NCBI RefSeq assembly: GCF_902686445.1
Contig: NC_062217.1
Span: 173,567,098-173,631,097, forward strand
Source: Sciurus carolinensis
Taxonomy: Eukaryota; Chordata; Mammalia; Rodentia; Sciuridae
Direction: 5' to 3'
Length of the DNA stretch: 64,000 nucleotides
Positions 23,581 to 35,450 of this stretch are shown one piece after another (position 1 is the stretch's first letter; each line of letters begins with the position of its first letter). Made by a program: the position numbers and the translations under genes. Below the pieces are notes generated by a model that saw only the letters and a program-made list of their open reading frames with translations, was not told the origin of the DNA and searched no databases.

Positions 23581-26479
23581 ATTATGCAGCATGTAGGCAT
23601 GCACCTGTCTCAGGTGCCACACACAAAGTGCGACATAAATCTGACTTGGCCTGTGCACGTGAGCTGCAGTCCCGAGAGCATGGGGTGGCTGTGGGGGTGA
23701 GCCCTGTGCAGCCCGTTCCCAGCAGACCTGCCTTTCTAACCTGGGACCCTGGGATGTATCTGTGACTGGGTGGTATCTGAGGTAGTGTTGAGGTGTCGCC
23801 ACTGGGTGACCCTGACTCCTGAGGGTGTAGTCCCCTCTTGCTAGGTTCCAGGCTAGGCGTGTCTGGGTTAGGTTGGCCACAGATGGGCAGACCCACAGGC
23901 CTGAGCTCTGCCACGGCTCCGGTTTCAGACCCGAGGGGTCTCTGCCCTTGCCAGCTCTGCCTGCCATCGGGCCCTCGTTCTGGGATCACAGCCAGACCGT
24001 CTTAACCAGGATGAGCCCTCTCTGCTGCTGGCTCCTGCAGGTGTGGCACCTCTGCCCTCCTGCTGCTTCTCCCTGCCTCCCCCATCTACCCTCCGCCTCT
24101 CGGACCCGCTATGTGCAGCAGCCCTGCCTATCCTGGAGTGGGTGTGCTCGGGTAGCTGCAGAGTCCTCCCAGTTCTGCTTGCATACCCCTTTGCAGCGTG
24201 AATTTTGCCGCACTGCGCTGGAGGCCCAAGACCACCTGCGCCGTGACTTGCTGGCCTCAGTGGGCAGTGTGCCCATGGCCTTGAGCATCACAGCAGGCTC
24301 GAAGCTGAGCAGCATGGGGGCAGCATGGAGAGCGGGCTGGGCCTCGGAGTCTCTGTCAGCATGCTGAGCCCCACAGCAGCATCTCGGAGCACCTTGGAGC
24401 TGGACACCTGGTTTTGGGTGCAGGTCACATGGGCACCTTTGCATAGTGCGTACCACATTGTAGGAGGAAGAGGGCATCAAGCATAAGCACCGCACCTGTG
24501 CAATAGCTCAGGGGTGCAGGACCACTCTTGTGCTCCCCACGTCCAGGTGCCCAGAGTGCAACTTGGGGCCAGCCTTGCAAGCAAACCTTCCCGAGGATGG
24601 CAGTTGGGGCCACTCCAGTAACTCTTCTGTGTCCCTTATCAGGAGATGGGTTTATTTATATGTCCCTAGAACCTGGGCGGCCCTGATGGCCTGGCTTGGT
24701 CATGGGGGTGGCAGTAGTGACATGGTGGGCGCCAAACCTGGGCCTGCAGGGGCTTCGCACAGTGCAAATAGGAATCCCAAGGCTGTCATGAGGGAGCCCA
24801 TGTGGCCCCTTGAGTGTTGGAGACCTAGTGGGGAAGCTCAGCCAGTGGCACGGGCGAGCCTTGGGGAGGAGCACAGCCCCCCAGCCCCTCACTGCTGCCG
24901 TGAGCAGCTCCTGACAGTCTCACCTGCAGCCACCTGGATCTGCTCAGCTTTCTAGAGACTGGCCGGCTGCCCGTCCTGTAAGGTGAAGACTACCGCTTCT
25001 CCCTCCAAGTACAAGGTTCTCCAGACTGATTTGCACACAGGTGGTGCCACAGACTTGCCTGCATAGTAATGTGACCTATCCCTGACTGCACTCTTGCTGC
25101 ATTTGAAATGGCATGAAGGGGTGACAGCAGGGTCGTGGCCGTGCCTCTTAGGGGGCTCACAGCCTGTGTGGTGGGTCTCTCAGCCTGGCCTGGTGTTGAG
25201 GGCGTGAGCCGGAAAGCCCCCAGGTGGGTACTGTGCCAGCTTTCACTAAACAGGCTGCTTAGGTGTCAATGGACAAATCAGGAGTTGGGGACAGTGGGGG
25301 ACAGTGGGGCTGTTCTTCCAGCCCTGCGCTCTGCCTGCCGGCGGGAGGCTGGGAGAGGCCTGTGCCCGCATGGCAGCATCACATCCCTGAACGTGGCTCG
25401 GCTCTCCTGGTGGCCTGTGAGCTCCACGCCCTTCCTCCCTGTGACCTGGATGGAAGGAAGGAGTACCTGACCACCGTGAGGTTAGACGGGAGCAGAGCCT
25501 CCTTTGGGAGCCAAGCTGCTTCAGAAAGCAAAGCACTATGGGAAGCGTTCCTGGAGCTGGAGGCCAGTTCCCCGGGGAATTAGCCGTGTCCCGTGTCACT
25601 CTGTGGCTCGTGCCCTTCCAGGTGCTGCTCGCCTTCCTGCTGAGGGTCCGCCTGGGTTGCCGCTTCTGTCAAACTCTGCTGGTCGTCTGTGGATCTTGGC
25701 GAAGGCCAGGGGCTCAGGTGCCCCAGGACGAGCGGTGCCCTTCAGGGGGTTCCGGCCCCTTGGGTTTCGCGGGAACTAAGGAGCACGAACCTTGGCACAG
25801 TGCTGGGGTTCAGAGGGCCTCGCGAGGGTCATGTGGGGCCTGGGTTCTAGGCAGCTGCGGAGTGGTGCAAGCAGTGGTCTGCGTTGGTGACCGATGCCCG
25901 GGACGTGCACGGCAGGAAGTGGCCCCGTGGCACCCTCCGTAGTGTCTGGATCCCGGCTGCACACGTCAGGGAGCTGCAGCTCTGGTGTCCCTAGTGGGCG
26001 CACAGGGCTGCTGTGCTCTTCCTCACGGCCGGCCCGTGCTGCCCTCGCACCTCAGCCCCCTGACGCTCTGGGCCCCACCCCTGTTGGTGGGGACACATGG
26101 GTGTGGTTGGCCACCTCTGACCATTGGCCTGTCCCTCCAGCTTCTGTGGCCACATGAGAAAATGGCTCCCTGCTTCGAGGGGCACTGTCCGTTCCCAAAA
26201 GAATGACTGCCCCACGCTGGCCCTGGCCGTGCCACCTTTCCCACCCGAGACCCAGGCAGACGGCAGGCATCCCAGGGTGGCCAATGGCTTTGTTTGCCCC
26301 AGGCCCCTGCCTGAGAGCAGGAGTAGCTCAGCCAGGGCCACCGGGTGTCCAGGACTGGCCGCCCTGAGAAAGCTGCCTCCCCGAGAAGATGCAGAAACTG
26401 GGGAGGGGGCCGAGGGGGCCCGAGAACAGGTTACAAACCCCATCCCCAGCTGGAAGGCTGGCGGTTGGCAACCTTATTC
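23581..26479. other. Long GC-rich unique sequence, no gene recognised
   Basis: About 2.9 kb with many overlapping frames (164 codons plus, 23873-24367; 150 codons minus, 25991-26443; 143 codons plus, 26124-26555). None shows a domain. A short direct repeat of 'gggggacagt' occurs near 25287-25310. No interspersed repeat was recognised. Confidence 0.4.
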
Positions 26480-27060
26480 AAGAAAAAGAAACCCTCCCAG
26501 AGTCCAGACCACTGTCTTGGCAGTAATAAAAGCTCGTGCAGATTTACTGGCGTAGGAGTTTTAACTGTAATACTGTGGAATGGGGGGTTATTTTGTGTTC
26601 AAGAGCTACATTTATCACAAAAATGATGATATACAAATCACTTCCATATCACAAAATGTTCTTGGTCAAAATTGGCTTGAGGCAAGTGATATCTTCGAGT
26701 AAACAGTATATGAAGACCATATCTTAAAATGATAGATCACCTAATTTTGTTCTGACAGAGGTTTTTGCCGCAACAAGCATCTGTCATTGAAATACCAATT
26801 CGGAGATATGGAAGCCAAATTGTAGAGGTTTCCTTGGATTTGTCACTCCTAACTTAAGAATGCTACTGTTCCACATCGTAGTTTTTATGTAAGATATTAG
26901 GTAATGCTGCACTTAAGGAATGTTAAAATAAACAATTTAGAGAAACCATGCTCATGCTTTAAATGCAGATCCTACATTTAAAGCACAGAAGTCGGGCATG
27001 GGCTGAGAAAGTACTGGCTATTTTTACGTGTAGACACTGCATTGAGCTTTCTGTGACGTT
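26480..27060. promoter_or_regulatory. Candidate CNE with a strong inverted repeat
   Basis: AT-rich, repeat-free block. TGCTTTAAATG at 26955-26965 and CATTTAAAGCA at 26975-26985 form a perfect 11-bp-arm inverted repeat around a 9-nt spacer. Other words include 'atgatagatcacctaatttt' and 'gacagag' (MEIS/TGIF-like). Enhancer function is inferred, not shown. The hairpin potential could instead reflect an RNA structure. Confidence 0.45.
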
Positions 27061-27143
27061 AGGTTTTGAGCCCAAGTTAATCTCCCAAAAGGTGAGACTT
27101 CGTGTCATGGTCTCTGGGCTTCACGCATTCACACAGATCTGGC

Positions 27144-27162
27144 TTTTTTTTTTTTTTTTTTT
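27144..27162. repeat. Poly(T) tract
   Basis: Nineteen T in a row. It would be an A-tail on the minus strand, but no SINE or processed gene body is visible to its right. It may be a simple repeat or the tail of an unrecognised retrocopy. Confidence 0.9.
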
Positions 27163-29040
27163 AGGGTGGTGATTATAATGTTCTGAGATTTCGAGTGCTG
27201 CTGTGGTGCTGTCCTGACAGGGACCAGGTTCCTAGCTCAGGACAATGGCAATGTCTCGGGGTCTCCTGGGGTTCTTTTGGCATTCCTCCTTGTCAGGAAG
27301 CCTCACTCAGCCTTCAGGGACGAATGTCCTGGGATTTGGGAGGTAAGGAAGAATCAGATGTTTCCAGAGAGGACGGCAGGAAGCTCCCACTGTGCTCTTC
27401 CTCCAAGAGAAAAACTTGATCATGGTCCAAAGCTTGCTTATATGATAGTTAGCGGTAGAACCGGAGACGGTGGGAGACGACGTAGAGATGTGCCATTGGA
27501 GACCAGTTCTCAGACTGTTTGAAGGAGACTCTTTTAGACAGCCCACGGTTGCCATGAGGCCTCTGGGAGGAGACAGGCCAAGCTCTGTCCAACGGCTCCT
27601 GCAGGCTGGGCGGTGGGGCTGCTGCAGTTCTGTCCGGCCCTGGACTCTTGTCCCAGAGCAGCCGCCCAGGATCTGGGCTTTCAAGCGTTCTGTGGACTTC
27701 TCACGTAGGAGCAGTGCTGGGTCCCTTCTCAGCTGGCCCTGGGCTGTACCGTGACAGCGTGAGGCAGGCCTGGGTGCCTTCGAGCTGTCCTCCTCCTCAC
27801 AGGGCAGGAAGCACCTGGCTGTACCTCAGCCTCCGTTCCTGCCGCTATCTGGCAGATGATGTCCTGCCATGAGCTCTGGTCTCTTCTGCTAAAATGGGGT
27901 CTTCACACTTGCTCCACAGGCTTAGATGTGACACGGGTGGAGAACTCTGGCCCAGTCAGTGCCAGGGTCTGGTTGGCGTGTCTGGTGGTGGTACCACTTG
28001 TCACCATTGCCTGTTTTCTGTTGGCCGTGGCCATCTGTCTCCTGATAGCTGGTTAACTTGCCCAACCTACTGTTTCCAGAGAGCCCACTCCTCCCAACCT
28101 GCTGGCCAGTGACTGCTGCTGTCTGGCCCCATGATGACCCTTGCCCTCATTGTTCGTCACGGGTGCTTGATGTGGATGGTGAGGCATGTGACCACCTGCT
28201 GTCATAGCCGACAGCGAGAGCTGTTCTTGGGGTTCAAAGCCAGTAACTTCCGTGGTCATGGATTCATTAAGGAAGCCCCTTTGCTTCCTGGCCCCATGCT
28301 CTGCACATCGGGGGAGGGACTGAAGATGGGGAATGTTTTCAGGCTGAGCCCAGGGGTCCTGGGGGGGCAGGGCCTCTTCAGGAGGGCTGAGTGTCCCTTG
28401 GTGGACCTGTTCTTGACGCGACGTCCCTGTTGGCACTCTTCCAGTGGGGTGTGCATGCGTGGTATTACGTTCTGTTTTCAAAGACAAAACATTCGCACAA
28501 ACATGTTTTCCCCTCTTGATTTTATCAGGGGATTTCTTTCCTTTCTCTGCAGCCTAAACACAGCTTGCTCTCTGTAATTGGACTGACTCTAGAGCCTACG
28601 CTGAAGCAATTCCTTCTCTGAAAGGGGCTGTTTCCACTCTTGACCAAGCTGTTTCATCCCCTGGGCCACACCACCCTTGGTACCCACACATGCCTGGCCC
28701 CTGCAGGGCCTGTGGGTGCTCTGTGTGAGTATCACCTTTGGCCCTGTGGTCAGTGATAATTAGAATAGAGTCCACCTATCCCAGTCAAAGGTTTTGAGTA
28801 GGCACAGAAGGGTCCTCTGCCCCCTTGTATTAGATGGGCTTTTGTTTGAAAGAGGCCAGAGTCCCTGCTCCAGTTGGTGTGGTGATTGGCAGGTCTATTT
28901 CTGCCAGTCTGACTGTGTGTCCAGCTGAGTGCCTGTGGGTCGCCAAGGTGCGCCTCTTGGCGGTGGCCAGCATGAGAGCAGGGGCCACTGTTGGCACCCA
29001 CACGTGCATGTCATGTGCTCCGGCATCAGAACAGAGGGCC
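27163..29040. other. GC-rich unique sequence, no gene recognised
   Basis: Open frames reach 148 codons (plus, 28131-28577) and 144 codons (minus, 28053-28487), again opposite each other and without motifs. No interspersed repeat was identified. Confidence 0.4.
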
Positions 29041-29410
29041 CACCAGGTCTGGTTTCAAAACGAGTGATTTTGAGAAATATTGGAGTGAACTTATCAAAAC
29101 TGGGGAAGCTGATGAAGTGAAATAAAAATACCGCAGTGAAAATTATTTTAGTGCCGCATAATGAGTTCTGTTTTTCATATCTGGCAGATAGCACCCACTA
29201 AATCTAATCTGCAATGCTGAGAATTATGCCATTTTTTATGATTTGTTTAATTTTGACTGAAAAAAATTGACTATTCATCGATTCTTGACCTGCGAGTATT
29301 GAGGAAAAAATTTAGTTAATAAGAATTTTCATGAGGTGTAAATTTAAATGTATGAGGATTCTGCCTGTCCTGTAGTACTGTAGGCATTAATTTAAAAATC
29401 CTATAAGAGC
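29041..29410. promoter_or_regulatory. Candidate conserved noncoding element
   Basis: Strongly AT-rich and repeat-free. It contains TATCTG-G-CAGATA (29178-29190), a short inverted repeat with GATA-like and E-box-like halves. It also has 'atttagttaataagaatttt' and 'gcattaatttaaaaatcc'. The texture closely matches mammalian developmental enhancers. Confidence 0.5.
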
Positions 29411-29689
29411 CCGAGGGCTGGGCGTCAGAGGAAGAGAAGGTGGAGGCCGTGGTGGTGGTTCACTGTGGGCGAGGACTGTGGAGGCCATTCAGGAGGATTT
29501 TTATGTTTTCTCTGCATTTTTTGGTTATATGTAGCTAAGTCTAATTAAGATTTTATTTTATTTTTTTGAATCTCTGGCTGTGAGATGGCAGCAGGTCACT
29601 GAAGAGGAGCAGATCGAGTAGGAACTGGGGTCCACTGCTGTGGGCGCAGGCAGCGTGACTGCAGAAAGTTTCTCGCTGGTCCCTGAGTC
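29411..29689. other. Spacer between two AT-rich blocks
   Basis: Purine-rich left part ('gaggaagagaaggtggagg') and a T-rich centre with 'taattaagattttatttt'. No repeat or frame was recognised. Confidence 0.3.
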
Positions 29690-30780
29690 TGCGGTTCAGA
29701 TGGCTTTAAAGAATTTATGAAAAATGAAGGGTCCTAATATTGAAGTTGCAGAGTGTGAGTGAATGACACATTCTTTACACACCTCAACTGTCAGCATTTC
29801 TAATCAACTCAGTCAGCCTCTTGCTTCTTAAATGATACAGGCAATATTTCCTGTAATAAACACCCCTAAGTCTAATGAGAGGCCCTAAGGCAACTTCAAA
29901 TGTATGAATTCATTATAATTGAACAACATAATCTGCAGGGCAAAGATGCCTGCGACCGACCGGTCTCTCAACTTCACGGGGCTTGGTGTTTTATGAAAAA
30001 TGTTATACATTTTGTTTACAACGTATTGCTGCTGTTTGAAGTATTGTATGTTCCTGTAGTACATAAGATGGGGCCGCATAATGGAGGAAAAATCAGGGAG
30101 GCAATCTTTCATTTTGTTCTTGTATGAAAAATTCAAAAGACTGAAAACTCACCCAGAGAAATTTTGCAAGCATATTATTTTCCAATGTTTCGATCAATTT
30201 GTCTGTCAACCATGCTGAGAGGTGGAAGGGGCCAGCAAAAGCAATTTAGCTTGTGAGGTCCAAAATAGGAATGTTCTAGGGAACCTTGTCACATGCTATT
30301 TCTTTATATTAGAACCGCCGTGTGTTTTATTTGCTGGTCATATTATGAAGAGAAATTGATATCAATCATCTAAGTGAGCTATGAATATCTGATATAAATA
30401 TTACGTTTATATGCATGCATCAGAACAAAATAAATTAACCTCTTAATGCACGAGAGAACCTTTCCTGTGACGACAGGCCTCTTGTTTTGGATTTTTCCAT
30501 TTAACAATTCACGGTGCATTTTAATTGATTGTACCCAAGTGACACTCTGGAAACATCTTGCATATGAACGTTACTGACCCTGCCAGGGCTTTAATTAAGC
30601 TATAATCTTCCTCCAGTCAGTACATCTGGGATTGATAAACACATCCAAACCATGCTTACCATCCAAGGGTTGCTTTTTAAAAAAATTGGTGAAGATACAG
30701 GAGTTTTAAATACAGGATATTGATTTGACTTCTACTTGGGGTTTATTGTGATCAGGTTGTTTAGGTTAGCTAATTCTAAG
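29690..30780. promoter_or_regulatory. Large candidate CNE (about 1.1 kb)
   Basis: One of the two largest AT-rich, repeat-free blocks. Notable words are the palindrome ATTGATATCAAT at 30355-30366 (two overlapping ATTGAT/ATCAAT half-sites of the ONECUT/PBX kind), TTAATTAA at 30591-30598, 'gggattgataaacacatcc' (forkhead-like), 'tatgcatgcat' and many TAAT cores. It has no long open frame and no interspersed repeat, unusual for 1 kb of mammalian noncoding DNA. I infer a long-range developmental enhancer. Confidence 0.55.
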
Positions 30781-31309
30781 GGGAATGCAGAGTCGGGGAA
30801 GCTTTTCCTGGAAATCTGAGTTCTGCTCTGCCGGGTGCCCCGGCACTTGCCCTCCGGGGTGTGGATTAACATGGAGGTCATTTTCCTGATGAGGTATGTT
30901 TCCCAGGGGCTCTTTTAGGTTGGCTGGCCTGCAGGAGACTGCCACTCTGTTTTGGTGGTGGCTGCAGCCAGTGTCCTGCAGTAGCGGCGTTTCTCAGTAG
31001 TGCCAGGTGCTGGGCCTGAGTCGCGGCTGCTGCTCAGGTGGCACCTGTCTGTGAGCGGGAGGGTCCTTCCAGCTTTCAGAAGTCGAGTGAAGCGCAGCAG
31101 TGGAACACGCCGAAACCTTCCCGTGGGTGCTGACGGCAGGGAGCAAACCCGACACATTGAGCCACATCTTTCCAGTCTATGTAGATGTTAATATTAAATT
31201 TTGTTCACATGGAAAAATGTCATGAAGCACAAGTCTCTATTAATTATGACAATTTGGGAGAGAGTGTCATCCACAGGTTGTTTCAGACCATGACTGAGCC
31301 GTTTTCTCC
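30781..31309. other. Unique sequence, nothing recognised
   Basis: A GC-rich segment (30820-31140) with overlapping 80- and 63-codon frames on opposite strands, then an AT-rich edge that may belong to the neighbouring L1. Confidence 0.35.
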
Positions 31310-32160
31310 AGTGGTTGCTTAGTACCCAAATGTGCCAACGTTTAAGAACTCCTGTTCACATACATTTAGAATCTTCCTAGGTTTCTATGGATTGTTGTCT
31401 TATTATTTGGAGCTACTTCAAGCATGATCTACTATGCACATTCTTCTCTTTGTGAACCCATTCAACTGTATGTCAAATAAATGGAATTTAAAATTAATAT
31501 CCTTGCAAATTCTTTTAATTTTTCATATTTTTAAGTTAATTATCTTCCTTATGCTTATTAGTCACTTGTGTTTTCTTGCTTAAATACTTATTTTCTATTT
31601 TTTCTTTTACTTGTTGATTAGTAAAAACTTTTTGCATATTAAAGATGACTATTACTATTTTGAGTTTGACCATGGATTTTTTCCCTAAGAGTTTATGTAG
31701 CTAGACTTTTAAAAACTTAATTTTGGAGTAATTTTAGATTTACAGAAAAATTGCAGATAGCAGTGAGTTTTGATACACCCATACCCATCCTTTAGCTTGT
31801 TCTCATTCTAACGACTTGCATAACCGTGGTATGTTTGTCAAATCTAAGACGTGGAAATTGGTGCACACATGGTCAGGTCTTTTTATCTTTCCCACTGACT
31901 TGCAAATACCACAGCAAGCTTAGGTAGAGGTCTTTCACCTTGGGATTGTTCTGTTGATGGTGTTGATCATCATGCTTGTTTTTTATCAGTTTTTAAAAGG
32001 TTTTATTTTTCACATTTATATCTTTGGTTTGTTTGAAGTATTTATAAGTATTTTTAGGGTGTTTGGTTAGAACTTATAGTTTCATCCAAGGGCGAAGCCA
32101 AATTTTTCAGCATTTTTTAATTAGTCCACTTATTGGTTATGTCCATTTACAGAGAAGAGA
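31310..32160 (-). mobile_element. Old L1 LINE fragment
   Basis: The plus strand shows the antisense order of an L1M-type element: 'tatgcttattagtcacttgt', 'aaaactttttgcatattaaa', 'tagatttacagaaaaattgc', 'ttcacatttatatctttggt', and 'catttttt-aattagtcc' near the right end. The reading frame is destroyed throughout. The fragment could be two nested or rearranged L1 pieces, because 3' UTR-like and ORF2-like words are not in a single clean order. Confidence 0.75.
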
Positions 32161-32483
32161 GGAAGAGGCTGCTGACAGTCTTTGTTTTTGCAGTTTGTTA
32201 TCTAATCCTTTTCCATATCATTTCTCTTCTGACATCAAGCTTATGAATAGTTTCCAAAAAAGAACTCGACCTGGAGGTCATTCAGTATTTTACACAGAAA
32301 CTCGTATGAGGTCATTGGACTGAGAAGATTCCCTCGGATCGTTAGATAAGTGTCTTTGTGATGTCCCAGTTGGGTTTTGCATCACTAAATGAGTCTGAGT
32401 CACTTTGGAGGACGTGGGAAGACCTGGCCCAGCGTGACGCTGAGCTCTCTGTGGTCCACTGTCCGAGGCCAGCGCAGGCAGAC

Positions 32484-32520
32484 GGGTGTCCTGGGCGTGA
32501 TGTGCATGTCCAGAGGGTGC
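32484..32520 (-). repeat. Inverted repeat arm 1 (pairs with 34089-34125)
   Basis: The reverse complement of this 37-bp segment matches 34089-34125 with three mismatches. The shared core reads 'ctctggacatgcacatca' on the plus strand of the second copy. Similarity fades quickly outside the core. Confidence 0.8.
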
Positions 32521-34088
32521 CCTGTGAGACATGTCATGGGATGTCCCAGCTCTCCCTGTGGCTTCTTGGCCTTTCTGGAGAACACGTTGCTTTGGAGGCT
32601 TTGGAGGGGATTAGGGAAGTGCAAGTTGTTATCTACCCACGCCCAGGGCCTCTGACCTCGGCCCAGGTGGGTCCTTTCTGCCCTGACAGTTGTCTTTTAA
32701 CAAACTGAGTGCACTGAAAAGCTTTCTGAGAAACATTAGAAACCTTTTGCTAAGACATTAAGGACTAATTTAGCATTTTGCATCATACGTTGGTAATAGG
32801 TCTGATATCTCTTTATTAAGCATCTGTATACAAATCATAGTACAAGCCAAACCCCGTTCAAGTTCACCCTGATAACTTCCATTGATGTCTGCCATCTCAG
32901 TGGCTGGCCCTCCAGGGACCTGCATGTGTGCGCGTAGTTCAGATCCTTCTTGCCAGTGTGGTTTTGAGAGCCAGGTGTCCTTGTCCAGTATCGTCACGTT
33001 TACGGGAGCCATGGTTGCTGTCCTGAGGAAGCCTCGTACTGACAGATCCCCCTACTTCTGGAGCCGCAGCTGAGTTCTGACACAGGGCACAGTGACCCAA
33101 GCACGTCATCTGCACTTCACTCGCGTTCCGTCACAGAGCAGGAGGGTTGGTGCCACCAAGAAAACGACGCTCTTTTGAGACCACGAAGGGTTGAGACCCA
33201 GGCGCTAGCAGACACCTGCTGATAGCGCACTGCTGTGGGATTTAACACTGGGGACAGTGACTTGCGCTACTGGAGCCACCCCTGGGTAGCCAGCACTCTG
33301 GCACGTACCTGTGGTCTGTGCCACAGTGGCCGTTCCCGCTACCCACCCCTGTGGGCCTGCGGTGGCGTGCCGAGGCTGCTCACCCATCTCCTAGGTCCAT
33401 GCAAGTGGGGAGGGCCACTGTGGAGCTGGGGACGGTGACTCCGGGGCTGTGGTCCCTGGTGGCCAGGCTCCACTCTGCACAGCCTGTCATTGCACCGGGC
33501 ACATCTTCCCACACGTCCTCCCGGCAGCCTGCCCCTCTCTTCACGTGGGATGACGCGTCCTACTGAGGGTAGGGTGGGCCCCCGCTGTTCTCCACTCACC
33601 CGCTGATGGCGCTCCTCAGAGTTGTAGGCCGATCCGAGAGTTTCCGCCTGTGACAGCCTCCACTGGCTGCCGGGCCTGGGTGTCCGAGTGGGTCCGAGGG
33701 TCCCCGCCTGCACAACAACCAGGTGTCGGATGTCGTTCGTCCCGGGTTGACCGGGCACATGGGCGCCCCAGGGTTGAGCCATGTCCTCCTGGAGACCTCC
33801 TGTGTCCAGGGCCCTGGAGAGCCTTGTAAAGCAACAGTGATGTTGGCTTCAGTCCCGAGTCCTTGGGAAACGTGAGGTGGAGTCAGGAGCTCGCCACTGA
33901 CTTGAATTATGTGACATGCTTTGGGAGACGCATTTCCTGTCAAAGGAGCAGGGCCATGATGGCCAGTGTGCTTCTGTTTGCAGAGCCCACCTGGGGCCAG
34001 GCTGGTCCCCGTTGGGTGCGATTCCTTTTTAGTTCTCCTAAGTCGTCTGTATGGTGAGGGTCTTGTCCACCCTCGGGAAGTGCCCCAG

Positions 34089-34125
34089 GCGCCCTCTGGA
34101 CATGCACATCATGCCCAGTACACCC
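34089..34125 (+). repeat. Inverted repeat arm 2 (pairs with 32484-32520)
   Basis: Partner of the arm 1.57 kb upstream in opposite orientation. The two may be fragments of one unrecognised interspersed repeat family rather than a functional hairpin. Confidence 0.8.
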
Positions 34126-34839
34126 ACCTGGGCCCCAGCCCCGATTGTTCCTTTCTGAACAGGAGGATGGAAGTTAGTCCCATGTGGGGTTGAGGAACAG
34201 GACAGTGTGCAGCTGTGAGAAGCTGATTTCCTTACCCTGGACCTATGTCCCTGGTCCTATGTCCTCGCCTGGCCTCTGGCCCAAACGCATTTGGTGTCTC
34301 CTGCCACGGGTTCCTGGTGGCCCCTGTTCTGTGATTTGAATGAGCTGATGAACTGGTGGTCTGTCCTCAGTGAGTTAGTTCAAAGTGACCTTTCTGGTGT
34401 CCCAGTGCCCATTCCCAGAGTGCAGAGTCTCTCCGGGTTCTGCTTGTGACGGGTGGCTGAGGGGTGCTCAGAAGACCGTGCTGAGTTACCTACTGGATTT
34501 TTCTCTTCCTTGCTTTTGACAGTTTTTAGTTGACTGCCTTGTAAGCCTCTGCGTGTTCAGCTGTTAAAGGATCTCACATATTACTCCTAATGAGCAGTCT
34601 TGACCCTCACTGCCTTTTCTGAAGGAGCAAAGAGGAGAAAATTGAGATGTAGATTAATTTCAGGGTGGATGATGTTATGCCTTAGGATAAAGCCTTTTCC
34701 TGTTCCTGCTTTTTCTGTGTCTAATTCTCCTACCATTTACCTTGTCTGGCGTGAGCACGTGAATTTTAGTGCAGCAATGGGCCCCTGGCTGTTCTGACGA
34801 GTGCCTGGCCTGACCAGGCCACGGCAGCCTCTCCTCTCT

Positions 34840-35450
34840 GCCTGCTGCATATCGACTGCAGGCTCTGTCGGGCGAGAGTTATTTCGTTTTTAGAGGAAGG
34901 ATATTTATGACTGAAAACAGTGCTAAAAACATGAGAATATTGATCATGGTTTTGAGAGATGCTTGCACTGAATCACTTGATATACCTAAATATCGGCTTT
35001 ATTCCATCTTTCCTAAAAGACAGATTGCCAACACAAAAGATGAACAATCTTGAGGGTGAAAATCTTATATCTTTCTGATAGGCTGTCTTGCTTCCCTCCA
35101 TAACAACAGGGAGAAAAGAGGGCTGCGTGGCTTCCGCAAATAAGGAGCCAACATAATAAGCCGGGTATTGGAAGCCGCTGTAAAACTGCCTTGGGTGTAC
35201 TTGATTTAACTTGGAGTAATAAGTTAAATTAACATCAGATGGAAACTCAAATAGCTAAACATTTAACCAGTCTCACAATAAACAATTATTCTAAAATCAA
35301 CATAAAAATAAAGACAGCAAAAGACCCATTATCATCTGAGGACCTAATTCATTGTTTTAGAGGTAATCTTTTGAGGCTCCCGTGGAAATTTATAAAGGGA
35401 CGAATGAAGCTAATTATTTACCCTTCAGATATTGTGTGAAGCAAGTACTT
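34840..35450. promoter_or_regulatory. Candidate conserved noncoding element
   Basis: AT-rich, repeat-free block with 'gagaatattgatcatggttt', 'acttgatatacctaaatatc', 'tgatttaacttggagtaata' and 'ataaacaattattctaaaat'. A 66-codon plus-strand frame (35239-35439) is too short and too AT-rich to interpret. The left edge follows a GC-rich stretch and the right edge enters another. Confidence 0.5.

Larger units (their letters stand above)
32161..34839. other. Mostly GC-rich unique sequence with an inverted 37-bp pair
   Basis: No gene was recognised. The longest frame is 147 codons (minus, 33339-33782). An 80-codon minus frame (32770-33012) in AT-richer sequence is also unrecognised. Segments 32484-32520 and 34089-34125 are inverted copies with 34 of 37 positions identical. 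Near 34500-34740 the sequence becomes AT-richer without a nameable repeat. Confidence 0.4.

Noticed and set aside
27144..27162. Poly(T) tract as the tail of a processed pseudogene
   Set aside because: No transcript-like body or target-site duplication could be seen next to it.
32770..33012. 80-codon minus-strand frame with an AATAAA word (32812-32817) as a possible processed pseudogene
   Set aside because: The AATAAA lies inside the frame itself, there is no A-tail, and no homologous protein was recognised. A faint similarity to a dUTPase-like motif was too weak to keep.
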